From Ascoidea tarda (nom. inval.) (Eukaryota > Ascomycota > Saccharomycetes > Ascoideales > Ascoideaceae), in the NCBI GenBank assembly GCA_030560485.1, contig JAKTTS010000075.1, positions 1-42,653 on the forward strand: 42,653 nucleotides of DNA, written 5' to 3'. Position 1 is the first letter of the stretch, and every line of letters starts with the position of its first letter. Shown here one piece after another: positions 10,079-21,391 of the stretch. The translations under genes were made by a program, and so were the position numbers. The notes beneath the pieces were generated by a model, which saw only the letters and a list, made by a program, of their open reading frames with translations, had not been told where the DNA came from and made no database searches.

Positions 10079-13039
10079 ATGGTCAAGTCCTACCAACGTT
10101 ATGAGCAGCAACGCTGCTTTGGTGTAATCACTTCCAACAGCAATATTATCTGGCAACCCTACGCTGATTTAAAAGCAAAGCCTTCAGGAAAGATAGTAAC
10201 CGCAGGTTTGGAAGAGTTATTGATCTGGGACATAAAAACAGGTGAATTGATTCGAAAGCTAAATGACAATGTCAATCCTGGTGCCTATGACTCGAATTCT
10301 TCAAAACCTCCAGCTGAAACCACCTATTTACAATATCACGCCGAAAATAACATTGTTGCCGCTGGCTATAGTGATGGGAATATCAAAATATGGGATCTAA
10401 CATCAGGTTCTGTTATAATCAATTTCTCTGGTCATAAATCTGCCATTACAATGTTGATTTTTGATAAAACTGGAACAAGATTGTGCTCGGGGTCCAGGGA
10501 CTCTAATATAACCCTTTGGGATCTTGTGTCTGAATCTGGTTTATTTAAATTAAGAAGTCACAAAGATCAAATAACTGGATTATGTTTTATATCTCCTCAA
10601 AATACAGTTGAGAGTAATTTAGGCACAGAAAATAATGATCTCAGTCTGATGGAAGAGGAATGGTTAGTAAGTACCTCCAAGGATGGATTGATCAAGCTAT
10701 GGGACTTAAAAACGCGTCAATGTATCGAGACTCATCTAGCTCATACTGGCGAATGTTGGGCTTTGAATGTTAATAATTCAAATACAATTGCTATAACTTC
10801 TGGAGTTGAAAACAATTTCAAAATCTGGGAAATAAATTTATTGAATGAAGAACATAAATTAATCGAAAAGGCTGTGATCAAAAAACAAACCACTTCGAAA
10901 TGTTTAAACATTCAATTTAAATATATTTCAAACTCATTGAACTTTTTCTTTGTTCAAAATTCAGATAGAACCTTGGAAATCTACAGAATTCGCCCACTTG
11001 ATGAAGTGAATAGTTTATTGAAGAAAAAATCAAACAAACTTAAAGAAAAATTAAAATCTGATCAACTTGATAGTGATGATGAGAATGATATACAGAAAAA
11101 AATCGACGAAAAAATGAACAGCTTGAAGTTTTCTACTCAATACCATCCTGTTACTATTATTAGAGGTTCTTCTAAAATTAGGAGTTCTGCATGGGGTAAT
11201 TGCACTAGCAATTCTTTATCTTTATTACTTTCCTTAAATAACAATTCTATTGAAAATTTCAAAATAGATCTACCAGATTCAGTCAAGAAACTATCTATTA
11301 CAAATAAAGATATTACTTCCTCAAAAACTTAAACAATAGAGTTAAAGGGCCATAGAACCGATATTAGAGCAATAGATATCAGTAGTGATAATAAGTTATT
11401 GGCAACTGCATCAAATGGCTTACTAAAAATATGGAACATTAAAACAACAAACTGTATTAGAACATTTGATTGTGGTTATGCTCTCTGTTGTAAATTTTTA
11501 CCTGGTGGTGCTTTGGTTGTTTTAGGAACTAAAACAGGAGATGTTGAGCTATATGATTTAGCTTCCTCTGAGTTATTGGATTCTGTCAAGGCTCATGAAG
11601 CCGCTGTTTGGTCATTAGATGTAACCCCAAATGGTAAAACCTTAGTGACAGGTTCTGCTGATAAAATGGTTAAATTTTGGGATTTTAAAGTGGAACAAGA
11701 AACAATTTCAGGAACTGATAAAACAATTCCAAAATTAAAATTATTCCATAGCAAGGTTCTTGAATTATCCGACGATATTTTGTCTGTTAAAATTTCCCCG
11801 GATTCAAAGTATTTAGCTGTTTCGTTATTGGATAGCACAGTTAAAGTATTTTTGTTTGACACGCTAAAATTCTACTTGAGTTTGTATGGTCATAAGTTAC
11901 CTGTCCTATCCATAGATATTTCATTTGATTCCAAACTCATTATAACATCTTCCGCTGATAAAAACATTAAAATTTGGGGTCTAGATTTTGGTGACTGTCA
12001 TCGTTCTCTTTTTGCTCATCAAGATTCAATTATGTCTATCAAATTTATTCCCAACTCACACAATTTTTTCTCAGGATCTAAAGATGGATTGGTTAAATAT
12101 TGGGATGGTGACAAATTTGATTGTATTCAAAAACTACCAGCTCATCAATCTGAGGTCTGGTCGATTGCTATATCTGGTGACGGCAATTTTGTTGCATCCA
12201 CTTCCCATGATCATAGTATCAGAATATGGAGGGAAACAGAAGACCAGGTTTTTCTTGAAGAAGAAAGAGAGAAGGAGGTAGACGAATTGTATGAAGTGAC
12301 TTTGCTCAATTCATTAGAAGATGATGAGAACATGAAAAACACAGACAAAGAAAATGACGAGGATTTTGATGAGGTAGCAAGGGCAGGAAGACAAACAACA
12401 GAGACATTAAAAGCCGGTGAAAGGTTAATGGAGGCTCTAGATATAGGCACAAAGGACTTGGAAGAGCAATCAGAATACAAAAAATTGCATCAGGCATGGC
12501 TGAAGAACCAATCTCTTGCAAAACCATCACGACCTTCAAGAAATCCTCTACTAGTCGCATTGGCGGATATTTCATCAGCAGATTATGTGATAGGTGTTAT
12601 TCAAAAAATTAAACCTTCCCAGCTTGAAGACTCATTGTTGGTGTTACCATTTTCTTACACCCTAAAGCTCTTAAAATTTATGGAGATATGGACATCTTTC
12701 AAACACGATAACTGTAGCAAGCTGGAACAAAACAAAAATTATTTAATTAACAACTTATCCTTATTGTGCAGAATATTGTTTTTCATTATTTCAAATAATC
12801 ACAAAGAATTGATAAATCAAACGAATGAAAATCTTAAGAGCCAGTTAATAACAGTTAAAAGCCAATTAAGAGTGTATTTGAATAGGAGTTGTGATGAACT
12901 AGGTTATAATATTGAGGGCTTAAAGTTCATAACTCGTGAATGGAACTACAAGCACAATACTGAATATATCGACGAATATGAACAAAAAGAGCATGAAGAT
13001 AAGATGGCTAGAAAGAGAGCCTACACCACAATTGCTTAA
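10079..13039 (+). CDS. DIP2: U3 snoRNP/SSU processome WD40 protein Dip2 (Utp12), with one in-frame TAA
   Basis: The frame runs 987 codons, but codon 418 (11330-11332) is TAA. Coding similarity is unbroken on both sides. Upstream, residues 1-417 hold the first WD40 propeller (VKSYQRYEQQRCFGVI start, repeats ending in IKIWDL, ITLWDL, IKLWDL). Immediately after the stop come IELKGHRTDIRAIDIS and a second propeller, then the C-terminal Utp12 domain (NPLLVALADISSADYVIGVI). Dip2 is an essential UTP-B subunit for 18S rRNA maturation in S. cerevisiae (943 aa). There is no in-frame ATG close behind the stop, no frameshift, and no intron that would remove it without deleting conserved residues. It could be a null allele of a diploid, a base error, or translational readthrough. 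Since Dip2 is essential elsewhere, simple gene loss is the least likely. Confidence 0.93.
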
Positions 13040-13128
13040 CACAACAAAAAATGTATTTATTTACAAATTGAAATAACCTATTGTTTGTCAGTAGGAATAA
13101 TTTATAAGAAATTGTTATGCTAGCAACA

Positions 13129-16100
13129 TCATAAGTGACTTTCCATCGTTTTATAAGATATTGGAATAGCATCGGCAATAATATCATCGCCCCACACAGC
13201 TTTAATAACATCCCAAAATTCTTCGACATAATGCACCTCAATTCCCAATTTTTCTTTTATATACTTTTCAGGCTCCTCAAATATATCCACATTATGGATA
13301 TTTTCTTGCTCCCGTTTTATTATTGAAATAAGTTTGTCCTGCATATCTTTTTGTTTCTGAACAACAGTGTTGTCTGCATCTATAGTGTAGTTCGAATCTA
13401 TGTTGTCTAAATATTCCTGAATTATGTCTTTTCTATTGGCCCTTGGCAATAAAACTTTTGTGACTTTACCAGATAGATGAGCTCCAAGTAATTTTTCTCT
13501 AACACCGCCAATAGGCAAGACTAATCCCCTTAGAGTGATTTCACCTGTCATTGCAAAAATAGGATCAACAGGAATTTCTAGTAACAAAGATAACAACGAC
13601 AATGTGATTGTTATTCCAGCACTTGGTCCATCTTTTGATACTGCACCTTCAGGAACATGTAAATGAATCTGAGAGTTTGAAAGCTTTTCAAGAGCAGCCT
13701 CGCAGTCAATGTTCATTCCGCTTAATAAATTTCTTGATAAAATGAACTTGACTAATGATACACCAATTTTGACACTTTCGCTTAAAACAGATCCTAGTTT
13801 TCCAGTAGTAATTAATGAATAAGAATCTGCAGGAATTGAAATTGTTTCAAATAATAAGGTTGATCCAGATCCATTTGAATTGTAACTTAACCCATTAACC
13901 ACGCCATATCTAGTTGAAATCTTGGAGTATGTTAAATTATTTTTAATTGATGATGAGGAATTAAGAGGAGGAAGACCAAGGTATTTAAACAATTCGTTTT
14001 CTGAAACTAATGGGTTGTAATCAGATTGTGATATGTCTTCTAAAATAGCATCGTTTTTCACAAATTTTGAGTATTCGATTGCTTTGCCTCTGCAAATTGC
14101 ACTAATTTGTCTTTCAAGATTTCTAACGCCTGCTTCAGGGTGAGTGAAATCAAGAATCAACTTCATAATAGTGTCATCATCGATTTTGAGGGCATTTTTT
14201 GGTAATCCATTTTTCAATAATTGTTTGGGTAAAAGGTGTTTCTTTGCAATTTTGATTTTATCGAATTGGTTATATCCAGTGATTTCGATAACTTCCATTC
14301 TATCCATCAAAGCAGGATGTAATCTAGAAATATCGTTAGCTGTACATATAAATAGGACTTGAGACAAATCAATTGGAAAGCCAATAAAATGATCAGTGAA
14401 AGTTGAATTTTGTTCTGGGTCTAAAACCTCCAATAAAGCAGCTGATGGGTCACCATTGAGACTTCCTCCTTTTCCACCACTTTGAACTTTATCAATTTCA
14501 TCTAATAAAATGACTGGGTTTAAAGATTTGCATTTTCGTAAAGCTGATATTAAAACCCCAGGCAATGCACCTACATAAGTTCTTCTGTGGCCCCGGATCT
14601 CAGATTCATGATTGATACCACCAAGAGAGATTCTTTGAAATTGTCTACCCATTGTCTTGGCCACAGACTTTGCAAGAGAAGTCTTTCCCACACCAGGTGG
14701 ACCGTAAAGACATATAATGGGGGCTCTAGAAACACTCAAATTTGATTTAGATGATAATTTATTCTTTCCAATGGAAGTTTGTTTTTCATTATTTTGTTCA
14801 TTTTTATCATTTTGATTATCATTCTTAGATTCAACGCTTTCACCTAAAGTGATTGCTTCAAAAAATTTCTTTTGTAATTTAATTTTCTCCTCTTTAGAAA
14901 CTTTTTTTTCCTTTTCCTTTTCCTTTTGTTTTTGTTTTCGATTTTGAGATTCAATTTCATTTTTGTTATTAATAAATTTGTTATCCTTCTCGATTTGTTT
15001 GGCTAATTTCAATGCTTCAATCTTTGAAAGTAGGTTTAAAACTGCCAAATACTCGATTAATCTCTTTTTAACATTTTTCAAGCCATAATGATCGGTATCA
15101 AGTCGGATTTGAGCTTTATTTAGATCAACTGTTGGTACATCATTTTCAAGGCTCCAAGGCAAATCGACAATTGTTTCCAAGTAACCTAATAGGGTATTAT
15201 AATCGCTTGAATTTCTTAATTGAGACGATTTTGACATTCTAAATAATCTGTTAAAATCTTTTAGAAGAAGTTTTAAACCATCTGGATGAATCATAATTGA
15301 AGAATTCTTTGAGGATAAGTCCATGAAAAATTGTTCAAATTTTTTCAATTCAAGATCGTCTTCTTCGTTCCCGAGATTATTTGAATTGTCACTTGCTAAG
15401 AAAGGAAGGGGAAGACCTAGAGAGAAGTTTTTTTTGAGCATATTTCTTTTGTCACTTGGATTATTTGAGATATTTATAGGGAGGTTGTTATTTGAATGAA
15501 TGTTGGGTGGATGGATGTTTAGTGATTGATTTTTAAAATTGTCTAATAAGAAAATTGCGGCTGAATGATTTGATAAAAGTAATTTTAATTTTTGAGTATC
15601 AGTAGCATTTTCAAAAAAGTTGTCAACGATAATTTCATTTGCATCTCTAAGTAAAAGATCAAGGATAGAGTTGAATTTCTTCAAAATTTTTAAAGAGAAA
15701 TCTATTCTTTTAAAAGGATTTAGTTCAGTCAAGTTTGTGTATTTCAAAGAAGTTGAAATTGGTAGGATTGAGATTACTAAATCGAAAAAGTTTATTATAG
15801 ATGTTAATAGTTGAAGTTTGTTTAATAGTGAGTCCGATTGTTTTAATTCTTTTAGATCTTTGGGGTCCTTTGAGTCATTATATATTTTGAACAAAGTTTT
15901 GGTTGAATTTGAGGGAACTAGAAATAAGAGTTCATCATTTAATTGGTTATATTGAGTGATCGACCATTGGTGAAAATAATTTTTATAAATTTTTTTCAAT
16001 TTTAAGATGTTTGAGGATAAATGTGATGATTTTGCAGATTCAGATTGATTGAAAGATGGGATTGTTGTTGTGCCATTTAGTTGGTAGTAAAGAATACTAG

Positions 16101-17310
16101 CAATGGGAGAAGCAATTAGTATCAAGTCATTCGTATCCCTGAGAGTGGTTGAAGAGTGTTTTAATAATTTTTCATTATCAATGTTGTCAACATTATCGTT
16201 ATTATTGTTATTTTTGGTATTGCTAGGAATGGTATTATTATTGTTGTTATTGATTTTAGTGTTGGGCAATGGTAATAAAGGTTGGTTTGAATTTGAGAGC
16301 TTTCTATTTAAAGAATTAAGAATACTTTTGTTTTTAACTTTTAAGCCATTTGAATAATTTCTTGAAAATTGACTAATGTTCTCAAAACAGTTGTTGATGA
16401 GATAATGGAAATCATTTAGTAAAGTTGATAAGCTTTGATTATTTGATAAATAAGAAAATTGGTCTAATTTTTTGATAAATTGGAAATTATTTTTAAAGTT
16501 TGAGCTTGAAGTTAAATATAGGGATAAATCATTAAAATATAGTTCATTTAAAGTTTCTTTGGAGATATGATTTGACGAAGTTTGATTTTTCTTTTTAAAT
16601 GTGCTAGGCTCAAAATTGATTAATTTACTTCTTGATATAGCTTTCATAGTTAAAATGAGATTGGAGGGGATTAGGGAATCAGAAGCGACCTCTAATATTC
16701 TGCAAATGGTTGAGATGTTATTATCAGCTGAAGTAGATAGGTTTGCATTTACACTTGAGGTCGAAGAGGTGGAATTTGAATTTGAACTTGAAGCTGAAGT
16801 TATAATGGGTAATTCTGAATTGAATAGCGATATGATAAGCCAAGGTTCAACAAGATCATCATCCGATAAAAAAATCGGAGAGTTGACGTTGTCGTTACTA
16901 TCGTCAACGTTACTAGCATTGGTATCCTCGCCCTCAATACCTTTAATTAATTGGTAATAGTTAACGATAATGTTCTTGAACTTCAAGCTATCATTTAGAG
17001 TTTGCTTTGAAATATCAATATTGTTAAGCTCGCCTTTAAAATTGCTGGAGCTACTGATTATGTTGGCAAAAAGTTTTGCAAAAATAGAGTTGGAGGAGCT
17101 CAAGTCGAAGGTTGGTTTATTGTTTTGAATGAACAAGCCAGAGTACTTTAGTATCAAGTCGAAAACAAGCTGTTTCTGGACCGAGATCTTGTAGATGATT
17201 CCAGGGAGCAACACAAAGTTGCTGGTAGCAGAAGAAAGAGAAGACAAGTCATAGGTCAACAAAGAGAGCCTTTGGGTGTCTGTGTTGGAGTTCCAGCCGA
17301 AGAAGCTCAT
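13129..17310 (-). CDS. PLN: Peroxisomal Lon-type ATP-dependent protease
   Basis: 1393 residues from the ATG at 17310. It has a divergent N-terminal Lon substrate domain with large Asn/Ser-rich inserts, then a Lys/Glu coiled region. The AAA+ domain follows, with Walker A YGPPGVGKT (~residue 869) and Walker B VILLDEIDK. The protease domain has the catalytic serine in KDGPSAG (~1228) and lysine in REKLLGAH (~1272), with the usual MTGEITLRG between. The C-terminus is Ser-His-Leu, a PTS1 of the form [SAC][KRH][LM]. There is no mitochondrial presequence. This fits the peroxisomal Lon of Hansenula and Penicillium (matrix protein quality control) rather than mitochondrial Pim1. The protein is longer than usual because of simple-sequence inserts. 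It is convergent with DIP2 (89 bp apart). A frame extension of 111 codons upstream would enter the neighbouring gene and is not used. Confidence 0.92.
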   Translation of the reverse strand: MSFFGWNSNTDTQRLSLLTYDLSSLSSATSNFVLLPGIIYKISVQKQLVFDLILKYSGLFIQNNKPTFDLSSSNSIFAKLFANIISSSSNFKGELNNIDISKQTLNDSLKFKNIIVNYYQLIKGIEGEDTNASNVDDSNDNVNSPIFLSDDDLVEPWLIISLFNSELPIITSASSSNSNSTSSTSSVNANLSTSADNNISTICRILEVASDSLIPSNLILTMKAISRSKLINFEPSTFKKKNQTSSNHISKETLNELYFNDLSLYLTSSSNFKNNFQFIKKLDQFSYLSNNQSLSTLLNDFHYLINNCFENISQFSRNYSNGLKVKNKSILNSLNRKLSNSNQPLLPLPNTKINNNNNNTIPSNTKNNNNNDNVDNIDNEKLLKHSSTTLRDTNDLILIASPIASILYYQLNGTTTIPSFNQSESAKSSHLSSNILKLKKIYKNYFHQWSITQYNQLNDELLFLVPSNSTKTLFKIYNDSKDPKDLKELKQSDSLLNKLQLLTSIINFFDLVISILPISTSLKYTNLTELNPFKRIDFSLKILKKFNSILDLLLRDANEIIVDNFFENATDTQKLKLLLSNHSAAIFLLDNFKNQSLNIHPPNIHSNNNLPINISNNPSDKRNMLKKNFSLGLPLPFLASDNSNNLGNEEDDLELKKFEQFFMDLSSKNSSIMIHPDGLKLLLKDFNRLFRMSKSSQLRNSSDYNTLLGYLETIVDLPWSLENDVPTVDLNKAQIRLDTDHYGLKNVKKRLIEYLAVLNLLSKIEALKLAKQIEKDNKFINNKNEIESQNRKQKQKEKEKEKKVSKEEKIKLQKKFFEAITLGESVESKNDNQNDKNEQNNEKQTSIGKNKLSSKSNLSVSRAPIICLYGPPGVGKTSLAKSVAKTMGRQFQRISLGGINHESEIRGHRRTYVGALPGVLISALRKCKSLNPVILLDEIDKVQSGGKGGSLNGDPSAALLEVLDPEQNSTFTDHFIGFPIDLSQVLFICTANDISRLHPALMDRMEVIEITGYNQFDKIKIAKKHLLPKQLLKNGLPKNALKIDDDTIMKLILDFTHPEAGVRNLERQISAICRGKAIEYSKFVKNDAILEDISQSDYNPLVSENELFKYLGLPPLNSSSSIKNNLTYSKISTRYGVVNGLSYNSNGSGSTLLFETISIPADSYSLITTGKLGSVLSESVKIGVSLVKFILSRNLLSGMNIDCEAALEKLSNSQIHLHVPEGAVSKDGPSAGITITLSLLSLLLEIPVDPIFAMTGEITLRGLVLPIGGVREKLLGAHLSGKVTKVLLPRANRKDIIQEYLDNIDSNYTIDADNTVVQKQKDMQDKLISIIKREQENIHNVDIFEEPEKYIKEKLGIEVHYVEEFWDVIKAVWGDDIIADAIPISYKTMESHL

Positions 17311-17366
17311 GGTGGTTGAGAGTTGTGGAAGAAATGGAGGCAAAACACAAGAGAAAAATCTGGGGG

Positions 17367-17374
17367 TTTTTATA
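17367..17374 (-). promoter_or_regulatory. TATA box of the peroxisomal Lon gene
   Basis: On the minus strand the sequence reads TATAAAAA, 57 bp before the ATG at 17310. The gap to the upstream gene's stop (17549) is only 238 bp, so this is probably the core promoter. Confidence 0.4.
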
Positions 17375-17548
17375 TCTCTAGAGCTGAGATAGCGTGGAGA
17401 CCGCCAATTTGGAAAGAAAAACCGCTGTTTGCCAGCACTGTTCATGAACGCTGCTACTTTATCCAAAACGCTGGATTGTTTCCAGTGTGGTGGTAAAGAC
17501 AGTACTGTGCTCTTCGGCAGATGCATGTGTGTTCCAGTGGTGTGGCTC

Positions 17549-20500
17549 TTATTGTGGAAACTTAAATACGCTGAAGTCCTCAGGAAGGTCAAGCAACTCT
17601 GGAAACTCTGTTGTTTCGAGGTCGTCAAGACTGAAGTTAGCATTCAGATCGAACCCAGATACAGCTTCCAACGCATTGCTGTAGTTGTTGATGAGTGAGG
17701 TGGTGCCGCCGGTCTCGTTTTTGTTGTCGTTTCTGTTGCTCGTGGTGTTGGTGGTCGAGGGTTTTCTCTGGACATGAGTGTTGATGCTGCTGCCGTCGCT
17801 CTTGAGGTTTTTGGACCAGCCATTGTAGTCTAAAAACTGTCTTAATGTTTCGTCTTCAAGAAGATTGAAATTGGCATTGTTGAAATACTCTTCCAAGTTC
17901 AAGAGTTGAGAACTACTTGACTCGCCAAGCGAAACCGAACTTGCTTTATTGCTGTTACTGTTGTTATTGTTATTGGTATTGGTATTGGTATTGGTATTTG
18001 CACTGGGATCAGCTCGGTATTTGTAATTGAATTCGTCAAGTTCATATCTCAACCTTTGATCATTACTGTTATTACTGTTATTAGTATTATTATTGTTGTT
18101 ATTGTTGTTATTAATATTATTGTTTCCATCAGTAGTTGTTCTAATATTCGAATAAGTTGGTCTCGAAAACCTCGCTGACTGAGGCTCATAATCTAACTGA
18201 TTATTAAATTCAAAATAATGATTTTGACTTTCACATCCGCTGTTTGAGTTTTCTCTATAATCATTCAAACTCAATCTGGACACTCTATTAATTGGTTTTC
18301 CATTTAAAAAATTTCCATAATTATTATTAATAGCTGGACTGTTATTATAGATGTTATTATTGATATTAACATTATTATTGTTACTGACATTATTATTGTT
18401 ACTGACATTATTACTTTTATTATTATTATTGTAATAATTGTTATTTCTCGTGTTATTATTACTTGAATTTATATTGTCATTTCTTTTACTCATAAATTCA
18501 GTCTCAATTAATTTCTCACATTGAACAACTGTTGTTGATCGAAGTATTTCTATCTCCTTAATACCAACTTTATTGGATTCAATAACTCTTTGATTGTCGT
18601 ATTTCCCATCATTAATCTTTAAATGAATCAATTCATCAAATAATGTCTTTAAAGTTATTATTTGGTTGTAAAAATCCAATGCTGATAACGATCCAACTTC
18701 ACTCGCTTTTCGTATTAACATTAGCGATATCGTTATTTTGTTTGCCAAATCTTCAGGATTCAAAATACTTCCAACATAAGCTAATTCTGAATTAGCATCT
18801 AATTCATTTTCTTTATCGCTATCCTTTTTCTCAGTATGAGTTTGGTTTGGATTTTGATTTTCATCTTCAACTCGACTTTTGCTGTTTTTCCCCAGATTTT
18901 CATTCACCTGTTTTCTGGGACTTTGAAAGATTTTTTTAAACACTATTTTCCCAAATTCACTATAATTTTTAATAAAATCAGCCATCAATAAAATTAATGC
19001 TGAACTGAACATATATATACTATCAAAAAATCCAAAAATTGCTATGAGTTTTTCCTTCCATAATACATTTAATATCGCATTATTAACAAAAGATGCATTA
19101 ATACACGATTTTATAATTGCAATAACTGTTGCTGAAGGCTTATAACTTTGATCTTCATTTAGAATTTTATTAAATACATAAAAAAACAATGGTCTTGTCG
19201 TAATTATAATGCAATAGTTATAATTTAAATGCAATGAATACGTTTGGCGTCTTAATCCTCGTTCAACTTTAGTGTAGTTTAATTGAATTTCTTTAAATTT
19301 TTGAACATTGTTAGATTTTCCCTTGTTATCCGAATACAAAACTGAGTTTTTCTTAAAACTCATACTATTGCTATTATTATCAGTATTGTTAATAGTGATA
19401 TAATAATCGTCATCATCTTTGTGATTATTGTTTATAAACTCTTTGTTATTACTTAGATTATTGAACCAATTTCTCAATAAATTTAAAATTTCTCTTACAT
19501 TTATAATAAAATTGTTTTTATATTTGAGATTCAATTGAATTGAATAAATTGTGTTTAAAATCAATCCCGAGATCTTTGCCAATTTGATATGTTGTAGTAA
19601 ATAGGTTGGTTTTCTTAAATCAATTATTTCGTCCTTATTTAAATTTTCAATTGATGGTAAATTGACATCGATTGATTCGTCGTTAACCATAACAGGCTGG
19701 CCCAATCTGATTGATATGACTCTATCATAAACATAACAGCACCACCAAATTCTTCTTCTGTGTTCTAAATCAGCAGAAGAAAATTGTAATTTTTGGTGAA
19801 TTTCACGATGAAGCCCCATTGTATAACAAATTCTAATGGCAATTCCAACGTACATGAATGCACTTTTTTTTCTATTCAACGCAAGTGAGTAAAATGCAAA
19901 GAGCAAAATTGTTTCAATATAAAGTAGAGATGATTCTTCAAATGAGTCTTTGAACATCTGTACAGCCTTTTCAAAAAAAAATTGGCCCGGAGTTCTATCA
20001 ACATTCAGTTTTAAAGTTGGTATTAAATACAATTCACCGAGAGCTAGAATACAAAAAAAATGGCAAGTTTCTATAATTGAAACACCTAAGATTGTTTGAT
20101 TTGAATTGTTATTAATTTTATTGTAATTTAAAGGATTGTATAATTTATCAACAATATTCATTACTTTTGATTTTCTTAAAATTAGATAGTCTTCACCAAT
20201 AAAGTTGAAGACAGCATTGACTAATAATTTTGAGTATTTTTCATCGGGCAAATCAAAATGTTTTTCATAATTTTCGTTCCAATGAATATTAGTTGAAGAG
20301 TAATAAACAGGGGCCAAAGTAGGTGGGGGTATCAAGTTATTATTGTTATTGTTATTATTTTTTGTGGAAAAATTATTTATTCTATTGACAATTAAAATTT
20401 GTAGACTTAACGAGAACTTTGTGCAGTCTGAATCACCTAAGTAGTTTTTAGAGAAAATTGATATTGAATTAATGGTTTGGTTCGTTTCTAATAAGGGATT

Positions 20501-21391
20501 TTCAACTTCATTGTCCTGATCAGTGATTTGGTTGGATTGGGCTGAGTTGTCTATTAGTTGGTTGTTTAAAAGGATTAATTTGTTATTGTTGTTATCTATT
20601 TTACCTAATTTTTTATCTAAAATATTGTTATCGTACTTGTCATTAACATTGTGGTTAAGGATATTTTGCAAGGAAAATTTGTTTAAGTTGTTTGAGGGAT
20701 TCAAACTATTGGAATTATTAGAGGAGTTTGAAATTTTAGAGATTTTGGAAAATCTGTTGAACCCTTCATATGTAGAAACATTGTAGCTATAGGTAATACT
20801 TTTGTTTGTATTATCGTCTGTGATTTTATTATCTTTCAGGTCGTTATTATTGTTATTATTATTATTATCATCATTATTATTATTATTAGTGGTAGTATTG
20901 ATAACATTGACACTATTAATGTAATTTTTACTTGAAAAATTTCTATAAGTGAGTAATTGATTTTTCAAATCCTGTAATTGCAACCTTAGAGTTCTATTAT
21001 CATTTTTCAATTTGTTAAAGTGAGTATCTTTGACAACAATGTCCTTTGCAATTTCGTTTTTATGCTGATGAGGAACGCAGGACTCAGGTTTCTTGATAAC
21101 ATACAAACAGTAGTTGCATGGAAAGTCGCCAGTACATTTTGTCTTTCTATTGTGGCAAGGTTCGCAGGCCTTTTTGATTCTCTGGCGTTTTGAAGAAGGC
21201 AAAAAGGGTGTATTAAAAGGATGGGAGATGTGGGGATTCGATATGTTAGGCAAAGCAGATAAAGGTGATGAAGAGGATATTGAAGACGAGGTTGAAGTAT
21301 GAGTGAGGTTTATGGGATTTGGAGGAGGATTTGTGGATTCTTCATCGTCAGAGACATCGGCGCTGTTTCTTTTCAGATTTGGCCTGTTCAT
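17549..21391 (-). CDS. Zn2Cys6 zinc-cluster transcription factor
   Basis: 1280 residues from the ATG at 21391. The zinc cluster has cysteines at 76, 79, 86, 92, 95 and 105 (C-X2-C-X6-C-X5-C-X2-C-X9-C), preceded by a basic KRQRIKK stretch and followed by a heptad-like region suited to dimerisation. The fungal-specific transcription factor middle domain spans roughly residues 450-600 and includes the typical GLHREIHQKL and RRRIWWCCYVYDRV motifs. Long Asn tracts interrupt the frame at ~160-190 and ~1000-1130, and the C-terminal end is acidic and hydrophobic (LDDLETTEFPELLDLPEDF), a likely activation domain. I cannot assign it to a named yeast regulator. Its promoter holds an unusual GCATGCAT palindrome. 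Asn-tract lengths may vary between strains. Confidence 0.9.
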   Translation of the reverse strand: MNRPNLKRNSADVSDDEESTNPPPNPINLTHTSTSSSISSSSPLSALPNISNPHISHPFNTPFLPSSKRQRIKKACEPCHNRKTKCTGDFPCNYCLYVIKKPESCVPHQHKNEIAKDIVVKDTHFNKLKNDNRTLRLQLQDLKNQLLTYRNFSSKNYINSVNVINTTTNNNNNDDNNNNNNNNDLKDNKITDDNTNKSITYSYNVSTYEGFNRFSKISKISNSSNNSNSLNPSNNLNKFSLQNILNHNVNDKYDNNILDKKLGKIDNNNNKLILLNNQLIDNSAQSNQITDQDNEVENPLLETNQTINSISIFSKNYLGDSDCTKFSLSLQILIVNRINNFSTKNNNNNNNNLIPPPTLAPVYYSSTNIHWNENYEKHFDLPDEKYSKLLVNAVFNFIGEDYLILRKSKVMNIVDKLYNPLNYNKINNNSNQTILGVSIIETCHFFCILALGELYLIPTLKLNVDRTPGQFFFEKAVQMFKDSFEESSLLYIETILLFAFYSLALNRKKSAFMYVGIAIRICYTMGLHREIHQKLQFSSADLEHRRRIWWCCYVYDRVISIRLGQPVMVNDESIDVNLPSIENLNKDEIIDLRKPTYLLQHIKLAKISGLILNTIYSIQLNLKYKNNFIINVREILNLLRNWFNNLSNNKEFINNNHKDDDDYYITINNTDNNSNSMSFKKNSVLYSDNKGKSNNVQKFKEIQLNYTKVERGLRRQTYSLHLNYNYCIIITTRPLFFYVFNKILNEDQSYKPSATVIAIIKSCINASFVNNAILNVLWKEKLIAIFGFFDSIYMFSSALILLMADFIKNYSEFGKIVFKKIFQSPRKQVNENLGKNSKSRVEDENQNPNQTHTEKKDSDKENELDANSELAYVGSILNPEDLANKITISLMLIRKASEVGSLSALDFYNQIITLKTLFDELIHLKINDGKYDNQRVIESNKVGIKEIEILRSTTVVQCEKLIETEFMSKRNDNINSSNNNTRNNNYYNNNNKSNNVSNNNNVSNNNNVNINNNIYNNSPAINNNYGNFLNGKPINRVSRLSLNDYRENSNSGCESQNHYFEFNNQLDYEPQSARFSRPTYSNIRTTTDGNNNINNNNNNNNNTNNSNNSNDQRLRYELDEFNYKYRADPSANTNTNTNTNNNNNSNSNKASSVSLGESSSSQLLNLEEYFNNANFNLLEDETLRQFLDYNGWSKNLKSDGSSINTHVQRKPSTTNTTSNRNDNKNETGGTTSLINNYSNALEAVSGFDLNANFSLDDLETTEFPELLDLPEDFSVFKFPQ

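Noticed and set aside
11330-11332. Altered genetic code or an intron as the cause of the DIP2 stop
   Set aside because: TAA also terminates DIP2 itself and BAT2. The residues on both sides of the stop are conserved Dip2 sequence, so splicing it out would delete conserved parts.
11399-13039. DIP2 second half as an independent gene
   Set aside because: The only start near its beginning is TTG. The first in-frame ATG comes well inside the second propeller, and there is no promoter-like gap.
17311-17643. 111-codon N-terminal extension of the Lon protease
   Set aside because: It would overlap the 3' end of the upstream zinc-cluster gene, has no Lon similarity and skips a TATA box at 17367-17374. 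The ATG at 17310 fits better.
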